From: Pseudomonadota bacterium
Lineage (GTDB): Bacteria > Pseudomonadota > Alphaproteobacteria > Acetobacterales > Acetobacteraceae
Assembly (NCBI GenBank): GCA_021808185.1
Contig: JAKBCB010000002.1
Location: forward strand, 1-35,785
DNA length: 35,785 nucleotides
Direction: 5' to 3'
This document shows, one piece after another, positions 1 through 9,144 of the stretch. Within the stretch, counting starts at the first letter, position 1. Each line of letters begins with the position of its first letter. Position numbers and translations under genes: made by a program. A model generated the notes under the pieces. The model was not told the origin of the DNA and ran no database searches. It saw only the letters and a program-made list of their open reading frames with translations.

Positions 1-448
1 GACGGCGGTCCTGTTGTGGTTCGTGTTCGAGTATCTGCCCCTCGGTCGCCGGCTGCTGTTCGTCGGCCGCGGCAGAGAAGTGGCGCGGCTGAACGGAATC
101 GCGGTGGATCGCGTGCGCGCGGGGGCGCTGATCGCCTCCGGGGTGATGGCCTCGATGGCGGGGATTGTCTATGCGGGCGTGCTGGGATCGGCGGATCCCT
201 CGTCTGGCCTGAACTTCCTGCTGCCTGCCTTCGCGGCGGCATTCCTTGGCGCCACGACGATCATGCCCGGGCGCTTCAACCCGTGGGGTGCGATCGTCGC
301 CACGTATTTCCTGGCGACCGGAATCACCGGTCTGTCCATGCTGGGCATCCCGCTGTGGGTGACCAACGTGTTCAATGGCGGCGCGCTGATCGTCGCCGTT
401 GTCGTCTCCCAACTCACCCGCGGACGGGAGGCGTCGGATATCGGATGA
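1..448 (+). CDS. Sugar-type (RbsC-like) ABC transporter permease, C-terminal part (5' end outside window)
   Basis: Frame open from the window edge; hydrophobic protein ...GREVARLNGIAVDRVRAGALIASGVMASMAGIVYAGVLGSADPSSGLNFLLPAFAAAFLGATTIMPGRFNPWGAIVATYFL..., typical of the C-terminal half of ribose/xylose-type permeases. Confidence 0.8.
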   Translation, partial: TAVLLWFVFEYLPLGRRLLFVGRGREVARLNGIAVDRVRAGALIASGVMASMAGIVYAGVLGSADPSSGLNFLLPAFAAAFLGATTIMPGRFNPWGAIVATYFLATGITGLSMLGIPLWVTNVFNGGALIVAVVVSQLTRGREASDIG

Positions 449-514
449 GCCGCCTCGACCGCATCTTCGCCTAGGACCAAAGCGCGCGCAGTCGCGACAG
501 GAGGAAACAGCTTC

Positions 515-2596
515 ATGGCTCACAACAGCGCCTACCGACTTGGTGTCGATGTCGGCGGCACGTTTACCGACCTGCTTCTGATCGAGGAAGGCAGCGGGCG
601 CACCTTCCGCGCGAAGGTGCCCTCCACGCCGGAGGATTCATCGAAGGGCGTGCTGAACGGCATCGCCCGGCTCTGCGAGCAGAACGCCATCTCGCCCTCG
701 CTTATCCATCAGGTGATGCATGGCACGACGGTCGCGACCAACACCGTGCTCACCTCCTCGGGCGCGCGCGTCGGGCTGGTCGCCACGAAGGGCTTCCGGC
801 AGGTGCTGCAAATCGACCGCTCGTACGTCCCAGGTGGGCTGGGCGGCTGGGTGATCTGGAACAAGCGGCCGCCGCTGGCGCCGCTGGAGCTGACCATCGA
901 GGCCGATGAGCGCATGGGGCCGCGCGGCGAGGTGGTCGCAGCGCTGGATGAGGACGACCTGCGCGCGAAGCTGCGCGCACTCGCGACGCGCGGGGTGGAG
1001 GCGCTGACGGTTTCGCTGTTCAACGCTTACGCCAATGGCGCGCACGAGCGCCGCGTGCGCGAGATCGCCGAGGCGGAAATGCCGGGCGTTCCGGTCTCGA
1101 TCTCCTCCGAGGTGATCCCGGAGATGTACGAGTACGAGCGGACGGAGACGACGGTCGTCAACTCCTACATCCGTCCCGTGGTCGCGAAGTACATCCACAA
1201 TCTGCACACCGAACTCGCCGCGCGCATGGGGTCGGTGAAACTGCACGTGCTGCGCTCGGACGGTGGATTGAGCGCGGTGGAGGCGGCGCAGACCACGCCG
1301 GTCAACCTGCTGCTGTCGGGGCCGGCGGGCGGCGTGTCCGGCGCGCTGTGGATCGCGCGGCAGGGCGGGTTCGAGAACCTGCTGACCTTCGACATGGGTG
1401 GCACGTCCACCGATGTCGCGCTGATCCAGAACGGCAAGCCGCAGATCCGGCGCGAGACGCGCGTGGGCGACGTGGCGGTGCGGGCGTCGTCGATCGACGT
1501 ACGCACGGTGGGCGCGGGCGGCGGTTCGATCGCGTATGTACCGGACCTGACCAAGGCGCTGCGGGTCGGCCCGAAATCCGCGGGCGCCGTGCCGGGACCG
1601 GCCGCCTACGCCAAGGGCGGCACGGAGCCGACGGTGACGGATGCGAATGTCGTGCTTGGCTACCTGCCGTCGGACTCGCAGCTTGGCGGCGATATGGCGA
1701 TCGACCGGGGTCTGGCGGAAGCCGCCGTGCAGCGCGTGGCCGATGCGCTCGGTCTGCCGCTGATGACGGCCGCCGAAGGCATCATCGACATCGTCAACGA
1801 GAACATGTTCGGCGCGCTGCGGCTGGTCTCGGTGGAGCGCGGCTACGATCCGCGCGATTTCGCGCTGGTCGCGTTCGGCGGCGCCGGACCGCTGCATGCC
1901 AATGCGCTCGGCAAGCTGATGGGAAGCTGGCCGGTGATCGTGCCGCCCGCGCCGGGCGTGCTGTGCGCCTATGGCGATGCCACCACGCGCATCCGCGACG
2001 AGGCGAGCCAGACCTTCGTCCGGCGCTTCGTCGACACGTCCGACGCGGAGGTCGGCGACATCCTCGACCAACTCGCCAGCAATGCCGCGGCGACGCTGGT
2101 GACCGAGGGCGTGCCGGCGGAGGAGCACAGCGTCGGCTTCCAGATCGATCTGCGCTATCACGGACAGGGCATGCTGCTGACGCTGGATTTGGATTCCGAC
2201 TCGTTCCGCGCCGGCGGGCTGGCCGGGGTGGCGAGGGAATTCGATGCGCTGCACACGCAGCTTTTCACCTTCGCGCTCGACGTGCCGCATGAGCTGGTGA
2301 CGCTGCGCGCGATCGTGCAGGGCCGTGCGCCGCAGGTGGCCGCGGAGACGCTGGCGAGCGGCGGGCCGACCCCGTCGCCCGATGCGCTGGTGGCGCAAAC
2401 CAGGATCTACGTCTCCGGCGGATGGCTTGACGCGGGTGTGTATGACCGGCCGAAGCTGGCCAGCGGTAACCGCATCGAAGGTCCTGCCATCATCACGCAG
2501 ATGGACTCAACCACGCTGATCCTGCCGGGGCATCATGGCACCGTCGATGCCGTCGGCAACATCCTCATCCGCCCGACCGAAGCAGCCGGCGTTTGA
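515..2596 (+). CDS. hyuA: Hydantoinase/oxoprolinase family protein, subunit A
   Basis: 693 aa; N-terminal LGVDVGGTFTDLLLIEE, MHGTTVATNTVLTSSGARVGLVATKGFRQVLQIDR, LLSGPAGGVSGA, FDMGGTSTDVALI; strong SD aggaggaaac upstream. Confidence 0.93.
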   Translation: MAHNSAYRLGVDVGGTFTDLLLIEEGSGRTFRAKVPSTPEDSSKGVLNGIARLCEQNAISPSLIHQVMHGTTVATNTVLTSSGARVGLVATKGFRQVLQIDRSYVPGGLGGWVIWNKRPPLAPLELTIEADERMGPRGEVVAALDEDDLRAKLRALATRGVEALTVSLFNAYANGAHERRVREIAEAEMPGVPVSISSEVIPEMYEYERTETTVVNSYIRPVVAKYIHNLHTELAARMGSVKLHVLRSDGGLSAVEAAQTTPVNLLLSGPAGGVSGALWIARQGGFENLLTFDMGGTSTDVALIQNGKPQIRRETRVGDVAVRASSIDVRTVGAGGGSIAYVPDLTKALRVGPKSAGAVPGPAAYAKGGTEPTVTDANVVLGYLPSDSQLGGDMAIDRGLAEAAVQRVADALGLPLMTAAEGIIDIVNENMFGALRLVSVERGYDPRDFALVAFGGAGPLHANALGKLMGSWPVIVPPAPGVLCAYGDATTRIRDEASQTFVRRFVDTSDAEVGDILDQLASNAAATLVTEGVPAEEHSVGFQIDLRYHGQGMLLTLDLDSDSFRAGGLAGVAREFDALHTQLFTFALDVPHELVTLRAIVQGRAPQVAAETLASGGPTPSPDALVAQTRIYVSGGWLDAGVYDRPKLASGNRIEGPAIITQMDSTTLILPGHHGTVDAVGNILIRPTEAAGV

Positions 2597-2613
2597 GCAG
2601 GAGCACACCGCAC

Positions 2614-4506
2614 ATGCCCGCCCGCATCATCGAGACGAACAAAACCCCGTTCGACGCCAGCGTCCCGCTCGACCCGATCACGCTCGACATCGTTGAGAAC
2701 GCACTGCGCAACGCGCGCAAGGAGATGGACGCAGTGCTGTTCCGCACTGCCATGTCGCCCGGCATCCGCGAGCAGCACGATGCCTTCCCCCTGATCGCCA
2801 ACCAGGAAGGCAAGATGGTGGTCGGCCAGTTCGGCAGCTTCATCTGGGGCTTCCTGCAAGGCTATGACGGCACCATCGAGGAAGGCGATATCTTCCTGAC
2901 GAACGATCCGTATTCGGTCTCCGGCGCCATCAGCCACCTGAACGACTGGCTGACCCTGATGCCGATCTTCCGCGACGGGCGGCTGGTCGCCTGGGCCGCG
3001 ATGTTCGGCCACATGACCGATGTCGGCGGCAAGGTTCCCGGCTCCCTGCCCACCGATGCCGCGATGATCTACGAGGAAGGCATCCAGATCCCGCCGGTGA
3101 AGATCTACCGCAAGGGTGAGTTGCAGAAGGATCTGCTGGATCTGCTCGTGCATAACTGCCGGCTGCCCGAGTGGAACCGCGCCGACTTCTTCGCCATCGT
3201 CGCGGCACTGCGCCTGGCCGAGCGGCGCGTGTTCGAGATCTGCGACCGCTTCGGCGAGGATCGCTTCGTCGCCGCCATGCGCGAGATGCTCGACCGCAAC
3301 AAGCGGGCGATGAGCGCGATCATGCAGATGGTGATCCCGGAGAAGAAGCAGTATTTCGAGGACTATGTGGACGATGACGGCACCGGGTACGGGCCGTACA
3401 AGATCGCGTGCTCGCTGTGGCGCGAAGGCGACCACGTGACCTTCGACTTCACCGGCACCGATCCGCAATCCCCAAGCTCCATCAACTTTTTCTTGAACGA
3501 AGAAATGTTCAAGATGTTCGTTGGCGCCATCTTCATCAACATCTTCGACCCGCAGATCCTGTTCAACGACGGGTTCTACGACCTGTTCACCGTCATCATC
3601 CCGCCGGGCTGCCTGCTGAAGCCGCGCAAGCCGGCGGCGCTGTCCACGCGCACGCACATGCTGGCGCGCATCTTCGACATCATGGGCGGGCTGCTCGGCC
3701 AGGGCGCGCCGGAGGCGTTGAACGCCGCCGGGTTCTCCGACAGTCCGCACCTGATGTATTCGGGCTTCGACGAAAAGGGCGAGTGGTACCAGCTGTTCCA
3801 GATCGGCTTCGGCGGCATCCCCGGCCGCCCGGCCGGCGACGGCCCGGATGGGCATTCGCTGTGGCCGGAATTCATGAACGTGCCGAACGAGTTCCTGGAG
3901 AGCTACTTCCCACTGCGCATCGTGCACTACGAGAGCATCGCCGATTCCGGTGGCCCCGGGCTGCATCGCGGCGGCAACGGCATCTCGATGGGGTACATGT
4001 TCCTCGAAGCCGGGCAGATCTCCATCCACGATTGCCGCTGGCTCACGCATCCCTGGGGCGTCAACGGCGGGCTGCCGGCGGCGCGCTCGTCGAAGATCAT
4101 GGTGCGCGCGGACGGCTCGCGCGAAATCCTGCCCTCCAAGTGCGACCGGATCGCGGTGGCCCCTGGCGACGTGCTGCACTTCAACACCTGGGGCGGCGGC
4201 GGCTGGGGCGACCCGCTGAAGCGGCCGGCCGATCTGGTGGCGCAGGATGTCGCGCGCGGCCTCGTCAGCATGGACGGGGCGCGGCGCTACGGCGTCGTGG
4301 TCGATGCCGATGGCGTGCTGGACACGGCGGCGAGCGAGGCGCTGCGCGCCAGCATGGCGGCCACGCGCGGGCCGGTGCAGCTGTTCGACCGTGGCGGCAC
4401 GCTGGAAGAACTCATGGCGCGCTGCAAGGAGGAAACCGGGTTGGAGCCGCCCAAGCCGCCGCGCTTCCAGTCCTGGCCGATGCAGCGCCGCCAGAACGCC
4501 GCCTGA
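2614..4506 (+). CDS. hyuB: Hydantoinase B/oxoprolinase family protein, subunit B
   Basis: DPITLDIVENALRNARKEMDAVLFRTAMSPGIREQHDAFPLI, DIFLTNDPY, HMTDVGGKVPGS; ATG at 2614 with upstream SD preferred over TTG at 2593. Confidence 0.92.
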   Translation: MPARIIETNKTPFDASVPLDPITLDIVENALRNARKEMDAVLFRTAMSPGIREQHDAFPLIANQEGKMVVGQFGSFIWGFLQGYDGTIEEGDIFLTNDPYSVSGAISHLNDWLTLMPIFRDGRLVAWAAMFGHMTDVGGKVPGSLPTDAAMIYEEGIQIPPVKIYRKGELQKDLLDLLVHNCRLPEWNRADFFAIVAALRLAERRVFEICDRFGEDRFVAAMREMLDRNKRAMSAIMQMVIPEKKQYFEDYVDDDGTGYGPYKIACSLWREGDHVTFDFTGTDPQSPSSINFFLNEEMFKMFVGAIFINIFDPQILFNDGFYDLFTVIIPPGCLLKPRKPAALSTRTHMLARIFDIMGGLLGQGAPEALNAAGFSDSPHLMYSGFDEKGEWYQLFQIGFGGIPGRPAGDGPDGHSLWPEFMNVPNEFLESYFPLRIVHYESIADSGGPGLHRGGNGISMGYMFLEAGQISIHDCRWLTHPWGVNGGLPAARSSKIMVRADGSREILPSKCDRIAVAPGDVLHFNTWGGGGWGDPLKRPADLVAQDVARGLVSMDGARRYGVVVDADGVLDTAASEALRASMAATRGPVQLFDRGGTLEELMARCKEETGLEPPKPPRFQSWPMQRRQNAA

Positions 4507-4524
4507 CGCGAGGGAGAGAACGAC

Positions 4525-5058
4525 GTGGCCGAGAACCTCGACGCGAACTATGCCCGTGCCGGATATCACCACCGGCTCGGCTTCGGCCGGAAGCCGGCGC
4601 TGATTCTGATCGACTTCGTGCAGGCATATTACGAGGAAGGCTCGCCGCTGTACGCGGGCGTGGAGGACTGCCTGGCCTCCGCGCTGCGCGTGCTGGACGT
4701 GGCGCGCAGGATCGGCATCCTGCGCGTCTTCACCAACGTCGTCTATCGGCCGGGCGGCGTGGATGGCGGCGTGTTCTACCGCAAGGTGCCTGCTCTCGCC
4801 TGCATGCAGGCGGGCAACCCCCTGGGCCAATGGCCGCGCGGGGTGGCGCCGCGCGAGGATGAGCTGGTGATCTCCAAGCAGTATCCTTCGGCGTTCTTCG
4901 GCACATCGCTCGCGGCGACGCTGACCGCGAGCGGCGTCGATACGCTGGTGATCACCGGCATCACCACCAGCGGCTGCGTGCGCGCGACCTGCGTCGATAC
5001 GGTCAGCCACGGCTTCATCCCGATCGTCGTGCGCGAGGCGGTCGGCTCTATGACATGA
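4525..5058 (+). pseudogene. Isochorismatase-family cysteine hydrolase (amidohydrolase), C-terminus lost by probable internal deletion and frameshift
   Basis: LILIDFVQAYYEEGSPLYAG, ISKQYPSAFFGT, TGITTSGCVRATCVDTVSHGFIPIVVREAVG then SMT-stop; the expected family C-terminus [26 protein letters not shown] is present in another frame at 5046-5126. Confidence 0.75.
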
Positions 5059-5122
5059 ACGCGAAATATGCCGACGTGGTCAGCGAGACCGAGGCGATCG
5101 CGGCACTGGAAGGGTTTGCACG

Positions 5123-5983
5123 ATGAAGGCGTTGAAGCCGTTGCTGACGAAGGGTGCGTTGCTGGTCGCGCCCGGCGTGTTCGACATGATCTCGGCGCGT
5201 ATCGCCGATCGGCTCGGTTTTGCGGCACTCTACATGACCGGCTACGGCACGGTCGCCTCCTCGCTCGGCCTGCCGGACGCGGGGCTCGCGAGTTACACGG
5301 AGATGGTTTCCCGCGTGACGGCGATCGCGGGCGGCACCGCGACACCGGTGATCGCGGACGCCGACACCGGGTTCGGCGGGCTGCTGAACGTCGAGCGCAC
5401 CGTGCGCGGCTACGAGGCGGCGGGGGCGGCGGCGATCCAGATCGAGGATCAGGTGTTTCCGAAGAAGTGCGGCCACACCCCCGGCCGGCAGGTGATCCCG
5501 GCCGAGGACATGGCGCGCAAGATCCGCGTGGCACGCGAGGCGCGCGACAGCGCCGAGTTCCTCATCATCGCCCGCACCGACGCGCGCACCGCGCACGGCA
5601 TCGACGAGGCGCTGCGGCGCGCCGACCTCTATGCCCGCGCGGGCGCCGACATCCTGTTCGTGGAAAGCCCGGAAAGCGAGGAGGAGATGCGGCGCATCTG
5701 CGCCAGCTTCGACCTGCCCTGCCTTGCCAACATGGTCGAGGGCGGGCGCACGCCGGTGCTGACGCGCGAGGCGCTGATCGAGATCGGCTACCGCATCGCG
5801 ATCTTCCCCGCCACCGGATTCCTCGCCACTGCCGCTGCGCTGACGCACGCCTACGAGACGCTGCGCACGCACGGGTCGAGCGCGGGGCAGTCGCTCGATC
5901 TGTTCGCGTTCGCCGAGATGAACCGGCTGATGGGCTTCGAGCGGGTCTGGCAGTTCGAGCGCGACCACGCGGAAACGCCGTAA
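5123..5983 (+). CDS. Isocitrate lyase/PEP mutase family protein (C-C lyase)
   Basis: 286 aa; [83 protein letters not shown]. Confidence 0.92.
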   Translation: MKALKPLLTKGALLVAPGVFDMISARIADRLGFAALYMTGYGTVASSLGLPDAGLASYTEMVSRVTAIAGGTATPVIADADTGFGGLLNVERTVRGYEAAGAAAIQIEDQVFPKKCGHTPGRQVIPAEDMARKIRVAREARDSAEFLIIARTDARTAHGIDEALRRADLYARAGADILFVESPESEEEMRRICASFDLPCLANMVEGGRTPVLTREALIEIGYRIAIFPATGFLATAAALTHAYETLRTHGSSAGQSLDLFAFAEMNRLMGFERVWQFERDHAETP

Positions 5984-6009
5984 CGGGACCATCGGGGAGG
6001 GCAGGGCGG

Positions 6010-7416
6010 GTGGGCGGCAGCACGCTGTACGACAAGGTATGGGCCGGTCATGTCGTCAAGCGCGACGACGACGGGTCGTGCCTGCTCTATGTCGATCGTC
6101 ATCTGGTCCAGGAAGTCTCCAGCCCGCAGGCCTTCGCCGGCCTGATCGCGCGGGGGCGGCGGGTTCGGCGGCCGGAGGCGCATCTGGCGGTCGCGGACCA
6201 CGCGGTGCCGACCAGCGGACGGGACCGTCCGCTGCCGGATGGGCTGGCCGCGCGGCAGGTGGCCCGGCTGGAGGAGAACGCGGCGCGCTTCGGCATCCCC
6301 TATATCCCGCTGCGCGATGCGCGGCACGGCATCGTGCATGTGATCGGGCCGGAACGCGGCTTCACGCTGCCCGGCATCACGCTGGTCTGCGGCGACAGCC
6401 ACACCTGCACGCATGGCGCGTTCGGCGCCATCGCCTTCGGCATCGGCAGCAGCGAGTGCGAGATGGTGCTGGCGACGCAATGCCTGCGCCAGATGCCGCA
6501 GCGCCGCATGCGCGTCCTGCTGCACGGGCGGCCGGGGCCGGGCGTGGCGGTGAAGGATCTCGTGCTGGCGCTGATCGCGCGCATCGGCGTCGGGGGGGCC
6601 GTGGGGCATGCCGTGGAGTTCGCGGGCGCGGCGGTGGCGGCCATGTCGATGGACGCCCGCATGACCCTGTGCAACATGACCATCGAGGCCGGCGCCCGGA
6701 TCGGCATGATCGCGCCGGACGACACCACCTTCGCGTATCTGGAAGGCCGCCCCATGGCCCCGCGCGGGGCGTTGTGGGAGCGGGCACTCGACCACTGGCG
6801 CGGCTTGCCGAGCGATCCCGGCGCGGTGTTCGATCGCGAGGTGAGCCTGGACGCGGGCACGCTCGCGCCATACGTCACCTGGGGCACGACGCCGGAAGAA
6901 GCCGCGCCGGTGACGGCCCATATCCCCGACCCCGCCGCCGAGCCGGACCCGGACCGGCGTGCCCGCATGCGGCGCAGCCTCGCCTACATGGACCTGCGCC
7001 CCGGCACGGCGTTGCAGGACGTGGCGATCGACCGGGTGTTCATCGGCTCCTGCACCAACGGACGGCTGGAGGATCTGCGCGCCGCCGCCGCCGTCGTGGC
7101 CGGGCGGCACGTCGATTCTCGCGTGCAGGCGATGGTCGTGCCCGGGTCCGCCGCGGTCCGCGCGGCGGCGGAGGCCGAGGGCCTGGACCGCGTGTTTCGG
7201 GACGCCGGCTTTGCCTGGCGGGAGGCGGGGTGTTCGATGTGCGTGGCCATGAACGATGACCGGCTGGCACCGGGCGAACGTTGCGCCTCCACCTCCAACC
7301 GCAATTTCGAGGGGCGGCAGGGCGCGGGCGGACGCACGCACTTGATGAGCCCCGCGATGGCCGCCGCCGCATCCCTGACCGGGCATCTGACCGACGTGCG
7401 GGAGCTGGCGCGGTGA
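6010..7416 (+). CDS. leuC: 3-isopropylmalate dehydratase-type large subunit (aconitase superfamily)
   Basis: GTG start at 6010: [93 protein letters not shown]. Confidence 0.9.
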   Translation: MGGSTLYDKVWAGHVVKRDDDGSCLLYVDRHLVQEVSSPQAFAGLIARGRRVRRPEAHLAVADHAVPTSGRDRPLPDGLAARQVARLEENAARFGIPYIPLRDARHGIVHVIGPERGFTLPGITLVCGDSHTCTHGAFGAIAFGIGSSECEMVLATQCLRQMPQRRMRVLLHGRPGPGVAVKDLVLALIARIGVGGAVGHAVEFAGAAVAAMSMDARMTLCNMTIEAGARIGMIAPDDTTFAYLEGRPMAPRGALWERALDHWRGLPSDPGAVFDREVSLDAGTLAPYVTWGTTPEEAAPVTAHIPDPAAEPDPDRRARMRRSLAYMDLRPGTALQDVAIDRVFIGSCTNGRLEDLRAAAAVVAGRHVDSRVQAMVVPGSAAVRAAAEAEGLDRVFRDAGFAWREAGCSMCVAMNDDRLAPGERCASTSNRNFEGRQGAGGRTHLMSPAMAAAASLTGHLTDVRELAR

Positions 7417-8030
7417 GCGGCTGGACCCGTCTGGAGGGGCTGGCCGCTCCGCTGCCTGCCAACGACATCGACACCGATGTGATTTTTCCCGCCCGCTACC
7501 TGCTGCTGCTGGAGAAGCAGGGCCTCGGCCGCTACCTGTTCCACGGCCACCGCTTTGGCCGCGATGGCAGCCCGCTTGCGGACTTCGTGCTGAACCGGCC
7601 GCCGTACGACAGGGCGCGGTTCCTGGTGGCGGGGGCCAATTTCGGCTGCGGCTCCAGCCGCGAACACGCGGTGTGGGCGCTTGCCGATTTCGGCATCGGC
7701 TGCGTGATCGCGCGCGGCTTCGGGGAGATATTCGCCGCGAACTGCGCGCGCAACGGCGTGCTGGCGCTGCGGCTGGAGGACGACGCGCACGCCCACGCGA
7801 TGGCGGCGGCCCGGGCGGGCGAGACGTTCGCCGTCGATCTCGCCGCGCGGACGCTGGCATGCGGGGACATCCTGGTCCCCTTCGACATCGATACCCGCGT
7901 GCGCCGGGCGCTGATGCAGGGGCTCGACGAGATCGGCTTCACCGAGGCGGACGACATGACGGATATCGCGCGCTTCGAGGACCAGCGGAAGGACCGCTTG
8001 CCGTGGCTGTTCCAGGACATCGTGCCATGA
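7413..8030 (+). CDS. leuD: 3-isopropylmalate dehydratase-type small subunit
   Basis: GTG start overlapping the leuC stop (GTGA); [69 protein letters not shown]. Confidence 0.9.
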   Translation: MSGWTRLEGLAAPLPANDIDTDVIFPARYLLLLEKQGLGRYLFHGHRFGRDGSPLADFVLNRPPYDRARFLVAGANFGCGSSREHAVWALADFGIGCVIARGFGEIFAANCARNGVLALRLEDDAHAHAMAAARAGETFAVDLAARTLACGDILVPFDIDTRVRRALMQGLDEIGFTEADDMTDIARFEDQRKDRLPWLFQDIVP

Positions 8031-8126
8031 GCGCGGAGTCCGCATCGAGCAGGAGCGTGGTTCCCGCACCATCGTTGCCGGCATGGGCCGAATCGACGTC
8101 TGTAACGCGTGGCTGACACGGTTTCC

Positions 8127-8152
8127 GCGTCGGCGGGGCCACCCGCCGACGC
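8127..8152. terminator. Probable bidirectional terminator between convergent leuD and DUF2177 gene
   Basis: Perfect 11-bp inverted repeat GCGTCGGCGGG-GCCA-CCCGCCGACGC in the convergent gap; no strong T-tract. Confidence 0.6.
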
Positions 8153-8157
8153 ACGCT

Positions 8158-8589
8158 TCATCGGCGTAACAGGCGGGTGCCGCGGTCGCCGAGCAGGGTG
8201 CCGAGGGTTGAACCCACGGCGGTCAACACCGCGCCCCAGGCGATATCGGCGACGGTGACGATGGTGGACCAGTTCTTCATCGTCGCCTGATTGGTCAGGT
8301 CGTACGTCGCGTAGCAGACCACCCCGAACAGCGCGCCGAACAGCGCGATGCGCCCGAACCGGCGCGGCCCCGAACCGCTCGGTACCGAGTCGCTCGGCAC
8401 CACGAACACCATGATGCCGGCGACATACAGCACGTAGAAAAGGACCGCCGGCACCGGCCGGAACCCGTCCAGCAGCAGATCGCCCAGATAGGCCCGATAC
8501 AGCGGCCCGCCGGTCAGCATGAGCCACACGGAGTCCATCGCCAGCATGACAACGAAGGTGGCGAGGTAGGTGAGGGGATACCGGATCAT
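8158..8589 (-). CDS. DUF2177 family membrane protein
   Basis: 143 aa, four hydrophobic segments; YLATFVVMLAMDSVWLMLTGGPLYRAYLGDLL, ATYDLTNQATMKNWSTIVTVADIAWGAVLTAVGS. Confidence 0.85.
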   Translation of the reverse strand: MIRYPLTYLATFVVMLAMDSVWLMLTGGPLYRAYLGDLLLDGFRPVPAVLFYVLYVAGIMVFVVPSDSVPSGSGPRRFGRIALFGALFGVVCYATYDLTNQATMKNWSTIVTVADIAWGAVLTAVGSTLGTLLGDRGTRLLRR

Positions 8590-8631
8590 GGACGACAGGT
8601 GGGGCGGCCGGCGAGGGGCGCAACCGCGCGC

Positions 8632-9132
8632 CTACCCGAACGGCGCGTTCAGTTGCACCACCGCCAGATTGAGCACCGCCGCGAACGCCACCCAGACCAG
8701 ATACGGCACCAGCAGCGCCGCGGCCCGGCGGGAATAGGGCGCGATCACCGCGATCAGCCCCAGTACGGACAGCCACAGCGGCACCACCTCCCCCAGCGCC
8801 CAGTCCGGCCGATGCAGGGTGAAGAACAGCGCGCTCCACAGCACGTTCAGGATGCCGTTGATCGCGAACAGCGACAGGATGCGCGCCCACGGCCGCAGCG
8901 GCGGACCGGCCTCCCACGCCCAGACGCCGGACAGCGCCGTCAGCGCGAAGATCACCGTCCAGGCCGGGCCGAACAGCCAGTCCGGCGGTTGGAACCACGG
9001 TTTGGCCAACCCGTAGTACCAGGGGCCGATATCGGAGGCGAGGCCGCCCAACAGCGCCACCGCGATCGCGGCGGCGGCGGCCGTCAGGATCGCGCGCCGT
9101 CGCCCGGCGCGGGTGCCACGAACCGCCATCAT
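8632..9132 (-). CDS. tspO: TspO/MBR family tryptophan-rich sensory protein
   Basis: WYYGLAKPWFQPPDWLFGPAWTVIFALTALSGVWAWE, INGILNVLWSALFFTLHRPDWALGE, LLVPYLVWVAFAAVLNL. Confidence 0.93.
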   Translation of the reverse strand: MMAVRGTRAGRRRAILTAAAAAIAVALLGGLASDIGPWYYGLAKPWFQPPDWLFGPAWTVIFALTALSGVWAWEAGPPLRPWARILSLFAINGILNVLWSALFFTLHRPDWALGEVVPLWLSVLGLIAVIAPYSRRAAALLVPYLVWVAFAAVLNLAVVQLNAPFG

Positions 9133-9144
9133 GCCATCATCCCG

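Noticed and set aside
3408-4862. 484-aa plus-strand ORF spanning hyuB and the next gene
   Set aside because: Out-of-frame shadow ORF, Arg/Ala-rich.
2533-5010. 825-aa minus-strand ORF (also 638-2398 minus)
   Set aside because: Shadow ORFs opposite hyuA/hyuB and the isochorismatase gene; low-complexity Arg/His/Ala-rich translations typical of high-GC antisense frames.
5068-6009. N-terminal extension of the LeuC ORF
   Set aside because: Arg-rich shadow of the lyase gene; LeuC similarity begins at GTG 6010.
8027-8119. 29-codon ORF (ATGA overlap with leuD) [29 protein letters not shown]
   Set aside because: Poor support: no recognisable similarity and directly before a terminator-like repeat; at most the stub of a deleted downstream gene.
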